Source of the DNA: Azadirachta indica
Taxonomy: Eukaryota > Streptophyta > Magnoliopsida > Sapindales > Meliaceae
Assembly: GCA_022749755.1 (NCBI GenBank)
Contig: CM040452.1
Span: 23,016,773 to 23,080,772, forward strand
Length of the DNA stretch: 64,000 bases
Direction: 5' to 3'
Shown: positions 33,101 through 43,899 of the stretch, in pieces
Layout of the letters: each line of letters opens with the position of its first letter
Position numbering within the stretch: position 1 is the stretch's first letter
The notes under the pieces: model-generated
Told to the model about the DNA's origin: nothing
Seen by the model: only the letters and a program-made list of their open reading frames with translations
Databases searched by the model: none
Position numbers and translations under genes: made by a program

Positions 33101-33176
33101 GGAAGATTACTTATTTGGCGTATACTATATTATAACTGAAATTCTGTCAAAATTTCTTAGAATTAGGGATGTTACA
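30107..33176 (+). mobile_element. Element H: 3' LTR, split by a solo LTR
   Basis: TGTAATACCCTGGG to AGGGATGTTACA, 1652 bp after removing the nested solo LTR and one CTCAC. Compared with the 5' LTR it has a longer stretch near 30250-30290 and scattered substitutions. The GC-rich doublet is present near 31120-31215. Confidence 0.9.
31426..32838 (+). mobile_element. Solo LTR of the M family inside 3' LTR of H
   Basis: 1413 bp, TGATAAATGTTT to AAGTTGTAGCA, with perfect duplication CTCAC (31421-31425 and 32839-32843). It aligns along its whole length, inverted, with the 5' LTR of element M (62184-63601, 1418 bp). TATA-like CCTATATAAAGG near 32151. It shows the family was active after H had inserted. 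Confidence 0.92.
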
Positions 33177-33253
33177 TGACTTTGATAATGAAAAAATCAG
33201 GTTTTGATATTGGAAGATAACTTTGATACTAGAGGATAGCTCTGATATCAAAT
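33177..33253 (-). other. Element N: primer-binding site and start of leader
   Basis: On the minus strand TTTGATATCAGAGC (33239-33252) is one base from a TGGTATCAGAGC primer site, next to LTR N. The leader is cut by element H. Confidence 0.55.
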
Positions 33254-34177
33254 TAATACTGAAAATTTGGATTTGTTTAAGAGAATTAAACACTTACTAA
33301 ATAAAAGGGTTAATAATCTCTCTTTTTAAGAATAGCAACAAAAAAGACACATAAATCACCATCTTAAAGTTGCTAAACAAAGGTTGAAAGAAGAAAACTC
33401 ACCACTCAATGGATTCTTCCAAAGAGATAAAGTGTTAATAGAACACCAAAGGTGTATAAAACTCAACTCAAATCACTTCTATTCTATATTTTTAAATTAC
33501 AATTTAGAGCACTTATATAGGCTCATCTTAGAACAACCCTTCAAGCATAGGTAAGCACATAATCTTGAAAATAGTTCAAAATCATTGAAAACCCCAACAA
33601 TGCAACTAATACTTTGACAATGAGTAAGGAAAAGTACGTTACAATGTTGACAAATCTAACTAGATAACTAAGAAGCAAGAAATTTAGTTACAACTTTTGA
33701 CAAAATAAAGAGGACAACTAAAACTTGATTTTGATTAAGAAAAGAGTTGCAAACTTTTAAAAATAATTAAAAAAAGGCAGGTGATATTTTAAAAAAATGT
33801 TAAATTTAACTTGGAAGTCTAAACCATTAATTAATTGCTTTGAAGTTTGATTGAAGCTTCCCCAAGTTTGTGCAAGTTAGATTGACTTTGGCTATGAATA
33901 TCTTGTAATCGAATTAACCATAACTCCTTCTAGAGAACTTTAAATTGAGCATCGTAAAATTTATTGGAAAGTTGACATCTTTATCTTTCCAATCATGGTC
34001 CGAAATGATACCCCAATGATTACAAAAAAAATTTGGAATTCTACCCCTCTGACAATGGTAAAAGTTCAACAAAATAGGGCAAATACTAGCACTTGAAATT
34101 TGGTCTTGATTCTTGGACATTTCTGTCAATGTATGCATGGCTTTCTTCAAACCTTCCATCTATATACGAGTTTTCCA
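33254..34177 (-). mobile_element. Element N: isolated LTR related to that of C
   Basis: Minus-strand LTR. The inner end is at 33254 (plus TAATACTGAAAA, probably once TGATACT) beside a primer-like site. The outer end is uncertain, about 34177. It contains AGCCTATATAAG near 33512. The blocks GTCAGAGGGGT, GAGTTGAGTTT and GGTGAGT occur in the same order as in the LTRs of C, so it is a diverged member of that lineage. No gag or pol is attached: H lies at its inner side. The 81-codon frame at 33914-34159 is LTR sequence and is not called as a gene. Confidence 0.65.
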
Positions 34178-34474
34178 AATTTTAGGGGAGATGTGTTAAT
34201 TCCCAAAAAATTTTAAGGAAAACAAATGAAAGGCAATGTATAATTGCTAAAAAAAAAAATCACAATTAACAGATTTAAAAAGAAATTATAAATATACTAA
34301 TAATTAAAGAAGAAATAGTGATTTAGGTGTAAAATTTTATTTTACTTGAAGAAAAAAATGAACTTTTTTAACAAAGAAATAAAAGCATAACATGTTGGAT
34401 ATACCCAGCTATATCAATTTAATAAACTTTATCTATATACAAACTCATCTTTCTAAAAGTTTTTGTCTCTTTGT
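34178..34474. other. A+T-rich spacer
   Basis: No gene seen. GGGGAGATGTGTTAATTCCC at 34186-34205 resembles the terminal repeat of the MULE-like element at 21109 and may be a fragment of another copy. Confidence 0.4.
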
Positions 34475-35780
34475 TGGTAAAACGCAAACAAACTATAAAC
34501 GTAAAATAATTTTTTTTATTGTTGAATTAGATTTTTGGTTTTTGTTCTGGTAGATTCTTTTGTTTTTCAATTTTAACTAATGTTTATTTTCATAAAAGTT
34601 TTTCGGTGTGATGAATAATTTTATGAATGTATAAAAAATTTTTGGGTGTTTTTTTAACTAATTACTCTAAAACTATGTATTTCATTGTGATATAATAATT
34701 ATTTTAATTGCTACACTATAGTAAAAAAAAGATTGAAAATATCTTATTGAGCTATAAAAGTATAAACGATTGTCAAAAAAATTAATCGGTGTAAAGGTAA
34801 AATTGTTTTTATGCCTAAACCTACCATAATGGATAATATTTTTTAATTAAAATTTATAAAATAAATAAAAACCCTAATTTTTAACTTTAAAACCAAAACC
34901 CTAAGAAAACACCTACGCTGCCACACCCCCATCAAAATGAGCTTTGCCACCAGCTGTCACGCACTCATCTCTAATTCTTTGTTGTTGCTTGTAATAAATC
35001 AAGTTTGTCACCACGCACCACACGCACCACCTACACTCTGCTTTCGATTGGGGATTGAGATTGGGCAATGGAGACGAGGGAGAGGAAGATGAAGAGAAGA
35101 GGAGGAAGATTTTGTGGAGTGTTTTTTCTTTGGATGTCAATGGCACTTTTTTTTTTTTTCTTTCTTTTGGAGGTCAATGGCTTGTTTTATGGTGGATTAT
35201 GGTGTTGATAGCTTGGAGTGTGATTTCTTTTGGGATTAGGGTTTGGTGATGGTAGGGTTAGGGGTGGTGGTTGTGGTTGTGGTTGTGGGTTTTGTAATAT
35301 TCCATTGATAAAATCTTAGACAAATCTAGTGTTTGATTCACAGGATTTCATTTGTGCTATTAGTGCTAGGGTAGTTAAGTTGGGGTAAGAATTGTGATTA
35401 AACATTGATGTTAGGTTTGTGTAGAGAAGGACGATTAGGGGGAGAGAGAAGGAAAAATAGGAGGATTGCATCATGTAAATATATGTGTTTTGTGTAGTAT
35501 TTTTTTCAAATCCTAGGGTTATAATTGTCACTTACGATCTTTTATAATATGTAAGGGCATATTGGTCATTGTTCATCAAGTATTAAATTTTTTTGAACAA
35601 ATGTTAAAAATTTATAACTCAACAAAATATTTTCAATTTTTTTATACTATAGTGTAGCATTAAAATAATTGTTATATTATAATGGAATACAAACAATTTT
35701 AAAGTAGTTAGTTGAAAATAACTCAAAATTTTAAAATACTTAATAAATTAGAATTATTTTGGACTATGTTTGTATTTATC
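34475..35780. mobile_element. Long-TIR DNA element with gene-like interior (possible Pack-MULE)
   Basis: Inverted repeats of at least 150 bp: 34638-34790 matches, reversed, 35590-35745 (shared GCTACACTATAGTA, TTGAAAATAT, ATTATTTTAAT). The outer limits are approximate. No clear target duplication found. The interior 34905-35540 is much richer in G+C than its surroundings and has gene-like texture: CACCACGCACCACACGCACC, then a GAGACGAGGGAGAGGAAGATG stretch with an ATG at 35055 giving 64 codons. Capture of a host gene piece by a Mutator-like element is my inference. No known protein recognised. Confidence 0.5.
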
Positions 35781-36200
35781 AGGCTATATTAAATAAAAGT
35801 ATAATTTAAAAAATTTTATTAATAAATGTACAAATAAAATGAGTATTTTAAAGCATATTTTAGGGTGAAAATAGAGTAATAGACAAGAAGGGATAACAAG
35901 CAGCTCTTATAGTACATAATGGGTAAATAACATTTTTATCCCTAAACTCTAAAAAATAGGGAATTAAGACATAATTTACTTAATTTTTAATATTTTAATC
36001 CATATCACTTATAGATGGAAAAAAATCTCCAAACCCATGTGCACCTATCCTGTTTAGAGCAGGTACGGGTGTTAATTTTACTCTAAAAATGGGTTTGGGG
36101 CTCAAAAAATGAATTCGTTTGAAATTTGAGGTAGATTCGGAGATTATATGTTCTACTCTGTCCTAATCGCCTTGTTAACTTATATCTATAAACAAAATTA
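35781..36200. other. Spacer with element debris
   Basis: A+T-rich. Around 36055-36110 there is GCAGGTACGGGTG and AAATGGGTTTGGGG, reminiscent of the subterminal repeats of the hAT-like element at 38128-40045. No gene seen. Confidence 0.4.
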
Positions 36201-38119
36201 CAAAACCTTAGTCTTTTAATTTGTTCAACCTCAATTTAATAACTCGCAGCTGCCTCTCATACCTAGCCAAAACTCAATCGACGGAAGCCACAACAACCAC
36301 CATTATTAGATATTTCAGAACTAACAGCACCATTCTCGCCCTTGCTTGCTGTCTTTATTTTTTCCCATGCAGCCTGCGGTCGTTGCTTCTCCATCTTGCA
36401 CGCCATCATTGCTTCTATCGCCACCACCATTGACGCACCACCACAAGGTAATCACTTCTACCGCGATCATGCTAAGCCGTTGACCCATCGCCTGCCAGGT
36501 TGGTTTGCTTGAAGAAGACATAGGGATGTTATTGATTGAATTAACTAAATAATGCTTCCAGTCTAGGACCATTATAGTTTATGCGAATTTACTTTTTACA
36601 ATATCCCATAATACTAGAAATTCAAATTTCTGTACAAACACAATCTATAGTAAGCAATTCAAATTTCTGTTTCGATTGATTCTGACACTTGTGTTTCTTT
36701 GCTTTTAGAGAATTGTTGTGCATTTGGATTTGCTGTTACGGCATTATTATTGTGGACTTGTAGCAATTTGGCAGTTTCTTTGGTTATTTGGTTGGAAAAA
36801 ATATGTATGTTTGAGGAAGCCATAGAGAAAGAAACTGATTTTTGATGCAATAAGGCTCGATTTCAATGCATCGATTTCAAATGTGTTCAAGGAAAAGACA
36901 TTCGTTTTTATATTGGAAAATTGGGCAGTTGTTGCTTTCTTCTCAGTAATGACTTTCCTTGTTACTTGTTTTGCTGTGGATGTTCTGCAAATCATGTTGT
37001 GATTTAATTCTTTGCCTTCCCTAATTACTTGGCATCATTAATTCATCAGTAGACTTGCATTTGCCTCTGCGAGAGCCTTTCTTGAACCTAGGATGGCTAT
37101 TGAACACTAATTTCATTTCCAAAAATGTTTTCCCTTTTCTGCAACAGTGAAATTGTTTTACAAAATTGCTTCACTCCTTTCAATTCACAATGTGGAACCC
37201 TTTTCTGGTATAGGTTTTTTTTTTTAAATTTTGGAAAAAAAAAAAAAAAAAGTAGACCTAAATTTTGTGTTTTAGCAATGAACTTTAAGTATGCATTTTA
37301 AAATGTGAGAATTCCAAACTAAAATGCTTTTCTTTTTTATAGTTATGCATTTTAGGTTTGAATTAAGTTGTAATGATTCACTTATAAGAGCTTGATAACT
37401 ATGTTGATGTCAGTTGGCATTTAAATGCTTAATGAAACTAAGCTTTTGTATTTATACAGTTTAAAAAGAATTTGTCGGTATTTACGTCTTAAACTATATA
37501 TTCATTTTAATTTTGGAATTAATTAAGCAAAAAACTCAAGTATTTTTGACAGTTAATCTTTACTAATTTCTCATTCAATTATATGATGATTGATATAGTT
37601 TCATTTTCTATATATTATTGTCAAGTTAAAATTGTGTTACAAACATTATTTCAATTATAAATATGTTCTTAATAATAATATTTCTTTTCATGTACAATAT
37701 AAATTGAGGCAACTTCTTGTGATGATGGCATTTGCATGCTTTCTAAATTGTTGATAATTATCAATTAAAGTTTGATTTGATATTGGTATTCATCTTCTTC
37801 CTATCTAAGTTTTAACGTTAAAAGTTTAATTGTTCTATTACTTTGTAATAGTGTTCATGTATATCAAGATGGAACTATATAAATTTGAATTGGCCTTGAA
37901 TTTAGAAATAGAAATAGTTTTGATAAATATTAAATAGCTGAGTGAATGCATAATTATTAATCTTCATTAATTTATGGTTGATGATGATCGGGAAATTAAT
38001 GATAATTAAGGAGCCTAAATAACTTAACTTAATTAATTCCCATGAAAAGTACAAATTGAATCAAATTAGAAGGCACGAATTTCTATAGTTTGATTATACA
38101 GTCCAAGGGAGTAGAAGAA
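36201..38119. other. Unexplained low-repeat patch with exon-like pieces
   Basis: Not matched by any other part of the window. Plus strand 36221-36433 and minus strand 36321-36572 are open frames in G+C-richer DNA with CCACCACC runs. On the minus strand three stretches look exon-like: 37150-37040 (after TGTTGCAG, ending K-S-T-D-E-L-M-M-P-S-N at a stop), 36995-36747, and 36850-36659 (containing M-A-S-S-N-I-H-I-F-S-N-Q-I-T-K-E). No family recognised, no continuous gene model, frames overlap. Could be a decayed host gene or a captured fragment. 37200-38119 shows nothing further. Confidence 0.3.
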
Positions 38120-38127
38120 GTAGTAGA

Positions 38128-40045
38128 TAGGGATGGTAATTTTTTTCGTTAGGGTTGGAAGTACTCGTAAGCCCATCTCCGTTTGGACCGAAAATCGGGA
38201 AGAAATTTTAGAGTAAAGTAGAAATTAGGCCGACGATAGAGATGAGAGTCCATTCCTATTTTAAAATAGGGCCAGGAAGGGGGATGGACTACTTTCCGCG
38301 ACCCGTCCCCCTCGCAAAAATTTTTTTCCCTTTCTAATTCATTACAATTGAATCTATTTTATTTAGTAAATATTAGAAAAGTTTTATATTTTTATTTTAA
38401 TCAATCAAGTCCTTTAAAAAAATTTACATTTTTTTTAATATGGTCGATTAAATTCTTTAAAATTTGTTTATAGTTTTTCAAACAATCAATTTTGAAATTA
38501 TTTAAATTTATTTTCTTAATTAAAAATTTACTGAAATAATTAACAACTAAAATATTCAATAACTTTAATAATTAAATCTGGAACGATAAATTTTGATAAA
38601 ATAAAAAAATTCAATTGATGTAAAAAAAAAATTTATAATTAATAAATTAATTTATTTTAGCATAATATTATAAGATTTACAAAACAAGATTAAAGGTTTT
38701 ATTTTTCTTTTCATATTTTATTTTTTATTTGTCAAGAAAATATTTTTTTACAAAATTATTAAAAAAGTAAGAAATTTAATATATTTCCTCTAACTTTTTA
38801 TCAATTCTATTCAAATTGAATCATAATTTACTATAACATTTATTTATTTTTAATTTACTCAAGTTAATAAAAAATTGAAACAAATCAAATTTAATATTTT
38901 ATTCTAATAAAATTGTTATAAACTATAATATTTATATATCAATTGTTTCAATCAAATTGATAATTTTTGCTAATTACTTTATTTTCGTCAATTGTGAAAA
39001 AATCATTATTTTTATTATATTATTTTGAATGTGAAATGGTACTTCACATATAAAAAATTAATTTACTACTATATTATGAGATTTGATGAAAAATTAAAAA
39101 TTGATGATATATTTTTTAATAATAAATTAAAAATAAGTTTAATATTTTTAAAGATTTATATTAAGTTTAATACTATTAAACTATTATAAAATTACATTAC
39201 TATATGTTTTTATAACTTTTCAATAAATTATTCTCACCTCTTTATTCTTTCCTCACAATCACTCGATATTCATTACAGGTGAGAATAGTTTTTTGTAAAA
39301 TTTAATTACTTAGGTAATTGTAAATAATACGCTTATATAATTTAATTTAGCTGATTATCATTAAATAATAATTATTATATATAAAAAAAAATAAACACAT
39401 TTTTTATATTTTTTTAAAATTAATTTTTTAAAAAATAATTATATCTGTAGTCAAATTTATTTTATTAAAATTTAAAATTATAATATTAAAATATATTTAT
39501 GATGTTAAAGTTAAAATTATTGTTACATTAATAATAGTAATTATTATAGTTATTGAATTTGAATTGTCTTACATTATAAAATTATTATATTGATATAATA
39601 ATTTTAAAATAATGTTCTAAGAATATAAATTAAATATATATTTTAGTTAAATATTTTAAGTAACAATGACTAAATAAATTCAATCTGCCTTGAAACACAA
39701 AAAAAAAAAAAGGTAAAAACATGTTGAAATTGCAATCATAATCATTTTCTTGTTGACTTTTAATTCACTATGTATAATATTATTTATTCTCATAAATATT
39801 GTGGCTCAGTGGAATGTAGTGTTATGATCTTCCTTGAAGTCATGGCTTCAAAATTGCAAAATTTTTCTTAATTTTTTGAAGTGAAATTGGATCGATCAAC
39901 TGGAGTTAAATTGGTCTAGGGATCCCTCTCCTGTCATCAATATGGCCAAATTGGGGATGGGTTAGGGATGGGGATCTACAGCCCAACTTAGGATTGGGCC
40001 AGGGATTGGGATCTCCAACCCATCCCCTACTCGTTGCCATCCCTA
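38128..40045. mobile_element. hAT-like non-autonomous element (1918 bp)
   Basis: Ends TAGGGATGGTAA and, reversed, TAGGGATGGCAA, flanked by GTAGTAGA (38120-38127) and GCAGTAGA (40046-40053), an 8-bp duplication with one mismatch as in the hAT superfamily. Both subterminal regions are G+C-rich with repeated GGGATGGG/CCATCCC motifs (38150-38330 and 39910-40045) around a very A+T-rich, frame-free interior. No transposase, so it would need enzyme from elsewhere. Confidence 0.75.
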
Positions 40046-40053
40046 GCAGTAGA

Positions 40054-40563
40054 TACATTAATTTCACATTACACATACATACATACACATGCATATGCAC
40101 ATTTTGATTTATTTATTTACCTCATGGATATCATATCATTTGAGATTAATGTATTTGCTCATGGATATCATGTCAAAATGAGTACAAGTAGGTAAAAAAT
40201 TAAAAGAAGAATTAATAGGATTTAAAATGATGAATTTGTTGATGAAATAAAAATTAATAGGATTAAAATGATGAATTTGTTGATAAAATAAAAAATTAAT
40301 AAGGTTCAGGGATAAAATCACCCCAAATAGGATGGGTTCAAGGATGGCAATCCCTTCCCTGAACCCACGCCACTATCATCTCTGTTGTCATCATCACCAT
40401 ATTTAAAATAATAAAAGACAAAATGGCACTATGGCAAGGACTAAATTACTAAAATTAAGAAAATTATATTTCATTTATTATTTTATTAAAGAGTTAAAGA
40501 AGAAAATATTATTATCCCTTATAAGAACATATTCTTTTCATAAAATTTTAATTACATTCAAAT
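40054..40563. repeat. Spacer with short tandem repeats
   Basis: ACATACATACATACAC microsatellite near 40072-40090. An imperfect tandem repeat of about 49 bp occupies roughly 40209-40306, each unit holding AATTAATAGGATT, AAAATGATGAATTTGTTGAT and AAATAAA. A GGATGGCAATCCC fragment near 40342 resembles the hAT-like termini. No gene seen. Confidence 0.6.
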
Positions 40564-41654
40564 AAAGTAATTTTATTTTGGTCCTTAACATTTCAAGAAA
40601 TATCACCTTGGTTGACATGCTTCACATGTTGATATAAAGGTCCCTAACTTTATTGAAAATCATCATTTAGTTCCAAATTATTTTGGTCGATATTAGTTAG
40701 ATTCTTTAACCAAACTTGTGTTAGTTTTCAGCCATTAATGAGATAGAGTAATTTTTAATTTAACCCACTTAATATAATAATCTTTAATCTAACTTTAAAA
40801 TTTATAAAAGTTATCATATCACTCTTACATTTTAACTCTTATCCTTTAACAACTAAAAAGGTTAAAATTATAATTTTATAAACTTAAATTAATAAAAAAA
40901 TAATTTTTATTTTTCTTCTTTCTTGTCTTCCTCCTCTATTTCTTTTCATTTTTTCTTCTTCTTTCGTTATCTTCTCTTCCCAATTTTTTATTTTTTTTAG
41001 ATCTAGCCCAAATTGAAATTGCAATTAGAGTTTATTCATAAAGAAAAGATTTTTGGATTTAAGTTTTTTTTTTTTGTAAGTTTCAATTAATTGATTCAAT
41101 TACAAAGATTATGAAATCAATTTGATTTCAATAAATTATTTCACTGTCCATTGTTTTTCTTTTTTGCTTCAATTGAGAACATCAAATGAATAATTTTAAT
41201 TTGTTTTAATCTAATGCAATTTCTCTTTGATAAAAAAAATGAGCAGAGGAAGAGATGGGGAAGAAGAAAAAGAAGAAAGGAAAGAAATAAAGGAGAAAGA
41301 TAAGGAAGAAAAATATATAATTAATTAATTTTATAAAATTATAATTTTTTCTTTTTAGTTATTAAAAATAAAAAAAAAAGTTAAGGTGTACACGGTGTGA
41401 TGACTTTCATAAATTTTAAAGTTGAATTAAAGATTATTAATATTATGTGGATTAAATTAGAAGTTACCTTACCTCACTAACGACTGAAAACTAATAGAAG
41501 TTTAGTTCAAAAGACCTAACTAAGATTGACTAAAAACAATTTCGACCTAAGTGATGATATTCAATAAAGTTTGGAACCTTTATATCGAATATGTGAAACA
41601 TATTAACCAAAGTGGTATTTTTTAAAACGCTAAGGACTAAAATGAAATTACTCT
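40564..41654. mobile_element. Foldback element with ~290-bp inverted repeats (1091 bp)
   Basis: The left arm 40564-40850 and right arm 41378-41654 are inverted copies over essentially their full length (shared GTAATTT, ATTTT, GTCCTTA, CACATGTTGATATAAAGGT type blocks and TTAGTTTTCAG). Partial inverted similarity continues inwards (T/C-rich 40905-40980 against A/G-rich 41245-41315). Flanks ATTCAAAT (40556-40563) and AATCAAAT (41655-41662) form a possible 8-9 bp duplication. No coding frame. Most likely a non-autonomous Mutator-like or foldback element. Confidence 0.75.
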
Positions 41655-41909
41655 AATCAAATGACTCCTAAAATAACCTTTCTATAATTTTTAGTAATAT
41701 ATATTTGGGTAATATATTTTTTTCCATTAAATTTTAATTTTATACAAATTTTAATATATTTTTATTTATAATAGTTTGTCTGCACTGTAAACTATCATAA
41801 TGTGCACCATAAAATTGGATCAATTTTTCTCTTCTATAGATGTGTTTGGTATTATATTTTTATTTTATGTGATATTTTTAGAATAAAAAATATGTTTTGT
41901 AGTTTATAT
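41655..41909. other. A+T-rich spacer
   Basis: Short intergenic stretch. GTTTA at 41902-41906 may be the left duplication of the following solo LTR. Confidence 0.4.
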
Positions 41910-42822
41910 TGTAGGAAGATCCTCTCACAATCACGTGGCAATCGCAATCACAATCCCAAGAGTGAATACCAACATGACAGGGCCAATATATACAACTGAG
42001 ACATGTGAGGGGCAGGTGAATTACAAGGATGGCCACCTTAAAAACGTGCTTGAGCCACTACGGTATAACCCGTACCTTGGGCTATAAGCTTAAGGATAAA
42101 ACACCCAAGCTGGGCATATTAGGCGGCAAGAGTATGATGGATAAGTTTTATAGTGCCTAATTTGCAGTCATGGGACCACAGCTAAAAAGGCCTTAATTAT
42201 GACCTATACTGCTTAATGGAAAATATAAAATTCACTACAAGGACAGGCGAAAGTAAGGCCATTCGAGTAATCGCCTAATAGCCACTAATGGGGAAGCAAC
42301 ACCTAAGATAAAAGACAGTGGAGTTTCCGTGTCTTTAACATAGAATGAGTGCATGAGGATAAAAGTCTGATTGACAGTACTGTCTTGATGATGGTGAGCA
42401 CAAGGGTTATGTAAAGGGGATTTTTGGAAGGGAAACCTATCATTTCCCACACCTATATAAACCACGAGCTTCTCCAAGTAAAAAATTCGATAATTTCTAC
42501 ATAATCTCTCTTATTACTTGAAACATATGCATGATCACTTGTGTTCCTGACTTCTTATTTCTCCTATATGCGTTCGACTAACTTGAGTGTTAGAAGGGGT
42601 CCGTCGACAACACCATTAATGCCTACTAATCGTTTTTTGTCTTGTAGCTAGATGTCGAGGCGGAACTTTCAAGGCTTTTGTACTACCAAATCCAATTACT
42701 GGCTGAGGGAACACCATTATCCCATCATGGATGTGCTTTTCTATGAGTATAAATATGTTTGTTGACTAGGGTCCGTCTTACATGGAATACATGTGGAATT
42801 TAATGAAATTTCAGCATCAACA
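41910..42822 (+). mobile_element. Solo LTR of a Tat-type element (913 bp)
   Basis: TGTAGGAAGATCC to CAGCATCAACA, flanked by GTTTA at 41902-41906 (three bases before the TG) and 42823-42827. ACCTATATAAACC near 42451 is a TATA-like promoter. Downstream, GACTAACTTGAGTGTTAGAAG and GGGGTCCGTCGACAACACC are the U5 signature seen in many plant Tat/Retand-type LTRs. It is notably richer in G+C than the flanks. No primer site or coding part follows, so it is solo or truncated. Confidence 0.6.
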
Positions 42823-42827
42823 GTTTA

Positions 42828-43899
42828 TTTTTCTAAAAATAACGAATACAATGTATACTCATAAAGTTTGGCAAAAATACAAATACATGTGGTGGTTTAG
42901 TGAAATAGATAAATAAAGGTTGTTTGAAATATGTTAAATTAAAAAGATAGGTTTCTATACTTTTAATAATATACATTTATTTCATAATATTATAATTATG
43001 TATTAATTGGAAATCCTAATAAATTCTTCCAGTTAATATATCCAATAAGATAACATTATTTTTAAATAAAAAATTAAATAAATATAAAAGGAGATTATTT
43101 TACCACTTGTTATAATTAATCTAAAAATTTTGAAAATTTATTTTTTTAAAAATATTTGATTTTGATCTATTATCAAAATAGTTAAAATAATTCAATTTAT
43201 TAATAACTTAAATATTTTTGTAAAAGTATTATTGAATATAAATTGAGCTGACATTTTATAATTGTCGTATTTTTCTCAATTTTTATTCCATATTTTCATT
43301 CAATAATGTTAGGCCAAATAAGTTTGTACACAATAATATATGTAAGGATATTTATTATGATTATTGTTTTAAGTCTATTAATTAATGAATTCATTTAACT
43401 ATAATATTTTATTAGTTAATAAAATTATAATTTTATTTGTAAATAAAATTAATATTTTATCTAATCAATTGTTAAAAATTTAATTTTATTCATTTTAACC
43501 AAACTCTTTAATATTTTAATATTCTAAATATAAAATAATAATCTATGTTGATAAATTATTGAAAGTTGTAAAATAATCAAACTCATATAATCCAAATCTT
43601 TTCATACATATATTTTATTTGTTAATTTTATACAACAAAAAATAATAATATTTTATTTAAATTCATTATGACAATGTTTATAATAATTTTATTTCATGTG
43701 CTTATTTAATTTTTTAATTTTAAATTAAAATTTTTTAACTAATTCAAATCCATTGGATATATTATTAATTATTACAAAATTTTTAAAAAAATTAATAATA
43801 TGAGTTATTAGGTGTAAACGTATAATATCTCCACATTATTACATGATTATACTTAATTTATCTTTCATCAAGTAGTATACTTGGCGTTATGTAGTCCAT
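42828..43899. other. A+T-rich intergenic DNA without genes
   Basis: Very A+T-rich, no reading frame, LTR terminus or RNA gene seen. The left border of the LTR of J lies somewhere near its end. Confidence 0.5.

Larger units (their letters stand above)
23038..33176 (+). mobile_element. Element H: full-length Tekay/Del-like chromovirus
   Basis: 10.1 kb including a nested solo LTR. Order: 5' LTR 23038-24674, primer-binding site 24680-24690, extra ORF, gag, protease, reverse transcriptase, RNase H, integrase, chromodomain-like end, 3' LTR 30107-33176. The flanks are TAACT (23033-23037) and TGACT (33177-33181), a 5-bp duplication with one mismatch. Clade call: ILGMDWL-type protease relatives, the LTR start TGTAATACCC and the C-terminal EEATWELEDRMRSQYPELF. 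The LTRs differ at about 6 of the first 102 positions plus indels, so it is moderately old. Every enzyme is broken. Confidence 0.9.

Noticed and set aside
33914..34159. 81-codon minus frame resembling a small protein
   Set aside because: Aligns with the LTR of element C (GTCAGAGGGGT block), so it is non-coding LTR N.
35055..35249. 64-codon plus frame as a host gene
   Set aside because: Short, Phe/Val-rich after a T-run, no domain, and enclosed by inverted repeats; kept only as a possible captured fragment.
42828..43899. Search for tRNA, snoRNA or microRNA precursor
   Set aside because: No cloverleaf, box motifs or convincing long hairpin could be seen by eye in this A+T-rich stretch.
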